A DNA stretch of 64,000 nt from Pantoea cypripedii (GTDB taxonomy: Bacteria > Pseudomonadota > Gammaproteobacteria > Enterobacterales > Enterobacteriaceae), in the NCBI RefSeq assembly GCF_011395035.1, contig NZ_CP024768.1:3031978-3095977 (forward strand). Direction: 5' to 3'. A program made the translations under genes and the position numbers. The notes under the pieces are model-generated. The model searched no databases. It had not been told where the DNA came from and saw nothing but the letters and a program-made list of their open reading frames with translations. Position 1 is the first letter of the stretch; each line of letters starts with the position of its first letter. This document shows positions 61,365 through 64,000 of the stretch, in pieces.

Positions 61365-61591
61365 TCAGCATTGCCTTAAATGCGCGGAGGTTCATTGTCT
61401 GGATGACAAAAAACAGGTTAACGCGAAAAACAGTGGGCATATTCTAGCAGCTGACCGTGATTCCTCAATGATTGTCGCGGCGGGGACTGCTGGAGAGCGC
61501 CAGTTTTCTGCTAATAAAACCAGCACATTGGCTAAAAGCCCCACAGGATGTTTAATTTTAAAGCGAACGCACATTTATGTTTTAAAAAGCG

Positions 61592-61619
61592 TTGACTCAC
61601 TTCGAAGGATCCCTATAAT
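61592..61619 (+). promoter_or_regulatory. Promoter of the valUXY-lysV tRNA operon
   Basis: A -35 TTGACT (61592-61597) and a perfect -10 TATAAT (61614-61619) are 16 bp apart, followed by a G/C-rich discriminator; the first tRNA starts 18 bp after the -10. Confidence 0.85.
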
Positions 61620-61636
61620 GCGACTCCACACAGCGG

Positions 61637-61712
61637 GGGTGATTAGCTCAGTTGGTAGAGCATCTCCCTTACAAGGAGGGGGTCGGCGGTTCGAGCCCGT
61701 CATCACCCACCA
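61637..61712 (+). tRNA. valU: tRNA-Val (UAC), copy 1
   Basis: A 76-nt cloverleaf with acceptor GGGTGAT/ATCACCC, anticodon TAC in CCTTACAAGG and encoded CCA. It is identical to copies 2 and 3. Confidence 0.97.
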
Positions 61713-61750
61713 CTCTTAAGGTGGCCCGCAGTGAACAAGAGATAAGATAT

Positions 61751-61826
61751 GGGTGATTAGCTCAGTTGGTAGAGCATCTCCCTTACAAGGAGGGGGTCGG
61801 CGGTTCGAGCCCGTCATCACCCACCA
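61751..61826 (+). tRNA. valX: tRNA-Val (UAC), copy 2
   Basis: Identical in sequence to copy 1 and 38 bp downstream of it. Part of a tandem array as in E. coli valU-valX-valY-lysV. Confidence 0.97.
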
Positions 61827-61867
61827 TATCTTAGTCAGATGACACTCTTGTTAAGCAGTACCGAAGT

Positions 61868-61943
61868 GGGTGATTAGCTCAGTTGGTAGAGCATCTCCCT
61901 TACAAGGAGGGGGTCGGCGGTTCGAGCCCGTCATCACCCACCA
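61868..61943 (+). tRNA. valY: tRNA-Val (UAC), copy 3
   Basis: Identical to copies 1 and 2; only 4 bp separate it from tRNA-Lys. Confidence 0.97.
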
Positions 61944-61947
61944 CTTC

Positions 61948-62023
61948 GGGTCGTTAGCTCAGTTGGTAGAGCAGTTGACTTTTAATCAATTGGTCGCAGG
62001 TTCGAATCCTGCACGACCCACCA
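61948..62023 (+). tRNA. lysV: tRNA-Lys (UUU)
   Basis: A 76-nt cloverleaf with acceptor GGGTCGT/ACGACCC, anticodon TTT in GACTTTTAATC, T-loop GGTTCGAATCC and encoded CCA. Its last 18 bases and the downstream terminator are duplicated at 62174-62229. Confidence 0.97.
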
Positions 62024-62061
62024 ATGTAGAAAGGCGCCCTAAAGGCGCCTTTTTGCTATGC
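62006..62061 (+). repeat. Direct repeat, copy 1 (tRNA-Lys tail plus terminator)
   Basis: These 56 bases comprise the 3' end of tRNA-Lys, a short spacer, the hairpin AAAGGCGCC-ctaaa-GGCGCCTTT with T5, and CTATGC. They recur without a mismatch at 62174-62229, 168 bp further on. Confidence 0.9.
62030..62054 (+). terminator. Terminator after tRNA-Lys
   Basis: AAAGGCGCC-ctaaa-GGCGCCTTT followed by T residues. A second identical terminator is at 62198-62222, within repeat copy 2. Confidence 0.85.
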
Positions 62062-62070
62062 ACGCAAAGT

Positions 62071-62180
62071 GCAGGATGAGAACCTGCAGCAGGTTCGACT
62101 GAATCGCCGGGAGCGATTCAGGCTGATGCGCCAGCATCACCCGCAGGGCGAGGCCCCGGATGGGCCGAGGCATATCCTGC
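62071..62180 (+). ncRNA. RtT-like structured RNA element following tRNA-Lys
   Basis: The stretch is closed by a perfect 7-bp stem GCAGGAT...ATCCTGC and holds several hairpins: GAACCTG-cag-CAGGTTC, CTGAATCGC-cggga-GCGATTCAG, GATGC-gcca-GCATC and GGCCC-cggat-GGGCC. The start (GGATGAGAACCT...AGGTTCGACT) and its place directly after a tRNA, ending in a copy of the tRNA 3' tail, resemble the RtT repeats of the E. coli tyrT operon as I remember them. It would be transcribed only by read-through of the first terminator. Confidence 0.6.
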
Positions 62181-62229
62181 ACGACCCACCAATGTAGAAA
62201 GGCGCCCTAAAGGCGCCTTTTTGCTATGC
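62174..62229 (+). repeat. Direct repeat, copy 2 (tRNA-Lys tail plus terminator)
   Basis: A perfect copy of 62006-62061. It restores the tRNA-Lys acceptor tail with CCA and the terminator after the structured element, but not the rest of the tRNA. Confidence 0.9.
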
Positions 62230-62306
62230 GCGAAAAAAACATCACCACTTTGCAAATTCCTTTCACAACCTTAACGCTTTGTGCCCTCATGTGATTTTAT
62301 CCCCTT

Positions 62307-62314
62307 GCCGATAA
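62307..62314 (+). promoter_or_regulatory. Sigma-28-like -10 element before the FlxA-like gene
   Basis: GCCGATAA is a perfect match to the flagellar sigma factor FliA -10 consensus, 30 bp before the start codon. A matching -35 (TAAAGTTT) is not visible at the right spacing. E. coli flxA is FliA-dependent. Confidence 0.45.
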
Positions 62315-62343
62315 CGACTGTGAACTATTGCAAGGAGAAAACC

Positions 62344-62697
62344 ATGAGTACCATTTCAAGTGTGTCCAGCAGTGTCAGTAGTAGCAGCAGCAGTGGCGGC
62401 AACACTTCACAAATTGCCAGCCTGAATAAACAAATCCAGAGTCTCACCAAAGAACTCAAAGATCTGTCCAGCGATGACACCCTGACTGATGAGCAAAAAT
62501 CAGCACAGGAGCAAATGATTCAATCGCAGATTCAGATGATTGAGGCGCAGATCACGCAAATCGAGCAGCAGGCGACGCAAAAAGCCCAGCAGCAACAGGA
62601 ACAGCAACAAAAGCAGGATACCTCCTCCTCCACCAGCACCAAGGCTGATGGAATCAACCGTCCTACCGATACCAATCAGATCAACGTTTACGTTTAA
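62344..62697 (+). CDS. FlxA-like protein
   Basis: A 117-residue low-complexity protein: a Ser-rich N-terminus (SSVSSSVSSSSSSGG), a coiled-coil centre (IASLNKQIQSLTKELKDLSS; IQSQIQMIEAQITQIEQQA), a Gln-rich stretch and a Thr/Ser tail. The layout equals E. coli FlxA, a FliA-regulated protein of unknown role. The start has AAGGAG 6 bp upstream. Its last 4 bp overlap the convergent yfeR. Confidence 0.75.
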   Translation: MSTISSVSSSVSSSSSSGGNTSQIASLNKQIQSLTKELKDLSSDDTLTDEQKSAQEQMIQSQIQMIEAQITQIEQQATQKAQQQQEQQQKQDTSSSTSTKADGINRPTDTNQINVYV

Positions 62698-63614
62698 AAC
62701 GCCGGTCTGAGTGAACGTTGTTGCGTCAGCAGCTCTGCCTGCTGACGCACTTCCTGCCAGATGGCCTCTGCCGCCGGTGTCAGCGAGCGGTTTCTGCGTT
62801 TAATCAACATCAGGCTGCGATTGATTTCAGGATACAACCGCCGCACCGTCAGTTTCCGTCCGGAAGGCAGTGGTAACGCCAGCGCCGGTAAGATGCTGAT
62901 GCCAATTCCTGCCTCAACCATCGGATAGAGTGTCGCCGGGTGACCAATCTCCTGCACCACATTCACCGCAATCGACTGCTGCTGCAACGCGGCATCAATT
63001 AACGCACGGCTGCCGGAAGCATAATCCTGTAACACCATGGTGCGGCCATCCAGCATCGCCCATTGTGGCCGCTCAAGCTGTGCCAGCGCATCATCTTCCC
63101 GACATAGCAATAAAAATGGCTCATTCATGATGGTTTGATAATCAAAATCGCTATCGCTGAGTGGCCCAATAATCAGGCCGAAATCGACCTCCGCATTACG
63201 TACGCTTTGCAGCACCCATTGCTGCGCCCGATCATGCAGAATGACGCGGATATCCGGATAGTGTTGCTGACAGCTGGCGAGGCATTGTGGCATCAGATGG
63301 GCAGACGGAGTCTGGCTGGCTGCGACACGCACCGTCCCACTACGCTGCTCACCATAGCTGCGCACATCCTGTACCGTGGTGTTTAGCTCCTCCAGCAGTC
63401 GCTCAAGCCGGGTCGCCAGTTGCTGGCCGGCTTCGGTCAGCTGCACTTCACGCGTGGTACGATCCAGCAACCGCACTCCCATATCCGCCTCCAGCTCTTT
63501 AATACTGTGGCTGACCGCCGACTGGCTAAGGCCAATCGCCTGCCCTGCCTGGCTAAAGCTGCCGTACTTCGCGACAGCAACAAAGGTGCGCAACTGGCGT
63601 AGCGTATAATTCAT
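62694..63614 (-). CDS. yfeR: LysR family transcriptional regulator YfeR
   Basis: A 306-residue LysR regulator (E. coli YfeR 308): N-terminal winged helix (GSFSQAGQAIGLSQSAVSHSIKELEADMGV) and a periplasmic-binding-like effector domain (GYP-type EAGIGISILPALALPLPSG). In Salmonella YfeR controls the divergent yfeH and responds to osmolarity. The same divergent arrangement is seen here. Confidence 0.93.
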   Translation of the reverse strand: MNYTLRQLRTFVAVAKYGSFSQAGQAIGLSQSAVSHSIKELEADMGVRLLDRTTREVQLTEAGQQLATRLERLLEELNTTVQDVRSYGEQRSGTVRVAASQTPSAHLMPQCLASCQQHYPDIRVILHDRAQQWVLQSVRNAEVDFGLIIGPLSDSDFDYQTIMNEPFLLLCREDDALAQLERPQWAMLDGRTMVLQDYASGSRALIDAALQQQSIAVNVVQEIGHPATLYPMVEAGIGISILPALALPLPSGRKLTVRRLYPEINRSLMLIKRRNRSLTPAAEAIWQEVRQQAELLTQQRSLRPAF

Positions 63615-63629
63615 CGATAGCGCTCATAG

Positions 63630-63648
63630 ATTGATGCAATAAATCAAT
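63630..63648. promoter_or_regulatory. LysR-type operator between yfeR and yfeH
   Basis: ATTGAT-gcaataa-ATCAAT is a perfect 6-bp inverted repeat with a T-N11-A core, the usual form of LysR binding sites, in the 99-bp gap between the divergent genes. Confidence 0.65.
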
Positions 63649-63713
63649 TTTATTTCTAAACCCAGCTAGCGCACAATCAGCAACATCATTTTTTGCTTAA
63701 CCGGATTGTAACA

Positions 63714-64000
63714 ATGGGATTTTTACGACTCGACCCGATGATGGTCAAACTCATCATCACCGTGCTGCTGGCCAGCTTCTTCCCGGCCAAAGGCGGGTTT
63801 GTCGATTTCTTCGAATGGCTGACCACCGCCGCCATCGCCCTGCTGTTCTTTATGCATGGCGCTAAGCTATCACGCGAAAAAATCATCGCCGGTAGCAGCC
63901 ACTGGCGGCTGCATTTATGGATTATGTGCAGCACCTTTGTACTGTTCCCGATCCTTGGCCTGCTGCTGGTGTGGTGGCATCCGGTTGATGTTGGCACCGA
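63714..64000 (+). CDS. yfeH: Bile acid:sodium symporter family protein YfeH (3' end outside window)
   Basis: The first 95 codons are visible. They encode two or more membrane segments with WLTTAAIALLFFMHGAKLSR and HWRLHLWIMCSTFVLFPILG, matching the N-terminus of E. coli YfeH (332 residues), a BASS/SBF-type transporter of unknown substrate. It is divergent from its probable regulator yfeR. Confidence 0.92.
   Translation, partial: MGFLRLDPMMVKLIITVLLASFFPAKGGFVDFFEWLTTAAIALLFFMHGAKLSREKIIAGSSHWRLHLWIMCSTFVLFPILGLLLVWWHPVDVGT

Noticed and set aside
62006..62229. attL/attR pair of an integrated element at tRNA-Lys
   Set aside because: The interval is only 168 bp, has no gene and folds into an RNA with RtT-like features, so an RtT-type duplication is the better reading.

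Overview
The window reads as a chromosomal segment of a plant-associated enterobacterium of the Erwiniaceae, most likely Pantoea or a close relative. The evidence is protein-level similarity and gene order closely matching Escherichia coli (yfcJ-fabB-mnmC-yfcL-epmC-yfcA-mepA-aroC-prmB-smrB-sixA-fadJI-yfcZ-fadL-mlaA ... yfdC-argW ... ypdK-alaC ... ypdAB-glk ... ypeC-mntH-nupC ... alaXW ... yfeC-gltX-valUXY-lysV ... yfeR-yfeH), together with an indolepyruvate decarboxylase gene (ipdC), which is typical of epiphytic Pantoea. There are no rRNA genes, insertion sequences or CRISPR arrays, and I recognise no integrase.

Layout. 0-2.3 kb: 3' part of a MocR-type regulator and convergent yfcJ. 2.4-18.4 kb: a conserved block around fatty-acid synthesis and degradation (fabB, fadJI, fadL), tRNA modification (mnmC), EF-P hydroxylation (epmC), aromatic synthesis (aroC), ribosome quality control (smrB) and outer-membrane lipid asymmetry (mlaA). 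FadR-like sites lie in front of fabB, fadI and fadL, and a FabR-like site in front of fabB. 18.4-25.3 kb: a complete cytochrome c maturation operon ccmABCDEFGHI, placed between mlaA and yfdC, which are neighbours in E. coli. 25.6-31.9 kb: yfdC, tRNA-Arg(CCU) and accessory genes, including a yhjX-type pyruvate transporter with a YpdB-like direct repeat in front. 32-38 kb: two small lipoproteins, a stress-protein pair, and an IclR regulator divergent from an MFS/HlyD efflux pair with twin operators between them. 37.9-43.6 kb: the 23-codon membrane peptide gene ypdK, alaC, the pyruvate-sensing pair ypdAB and glk. 43.8-50 kb: ipdC, an aldo-keto reductase, ypeC, mntH with an MntR box, and nupC.

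50.2-54.4 kb is a four-gene operon with overlapping reading frames: an SsuD-like monooxygenase, an SsuA-like binding protein, a cysteine-dioxygenase-type cupin and a four-domain rhodanese. It has no transporter permease or ATPase and may be a sulfur-scavenging pathway. 54.5-58.1 kb is an accessory islet that becomes strongly AT-rich. It carries a DUF1493 gene overlapping a membrane-protein gene, then an HNH-like Cys/His protein and a membrane-anchored beta-rich protein. It ends at the 3' side of two tandem tRNA-Ala(GGC) genes. This is the best place for an undescribed, possibly defence or conflict-related module.

58.3-64 kb: a FocA/NirC-type channel, yfeC, gltX, a tRNA cluster (3 Val, 1 Lys) followed by an RtT-like structured repeat that duplicates the tRNA-Lys tail and its terminator, a FlxA-like gene, and divergent yfeR/yfeH. 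Several palindromic intergenic repeats recur across the window. A pyruvate theme links distant genes: YpdA/YpdB (sensor and regulator), yhjX (probable target) and alaC (pyruvate to alanine).
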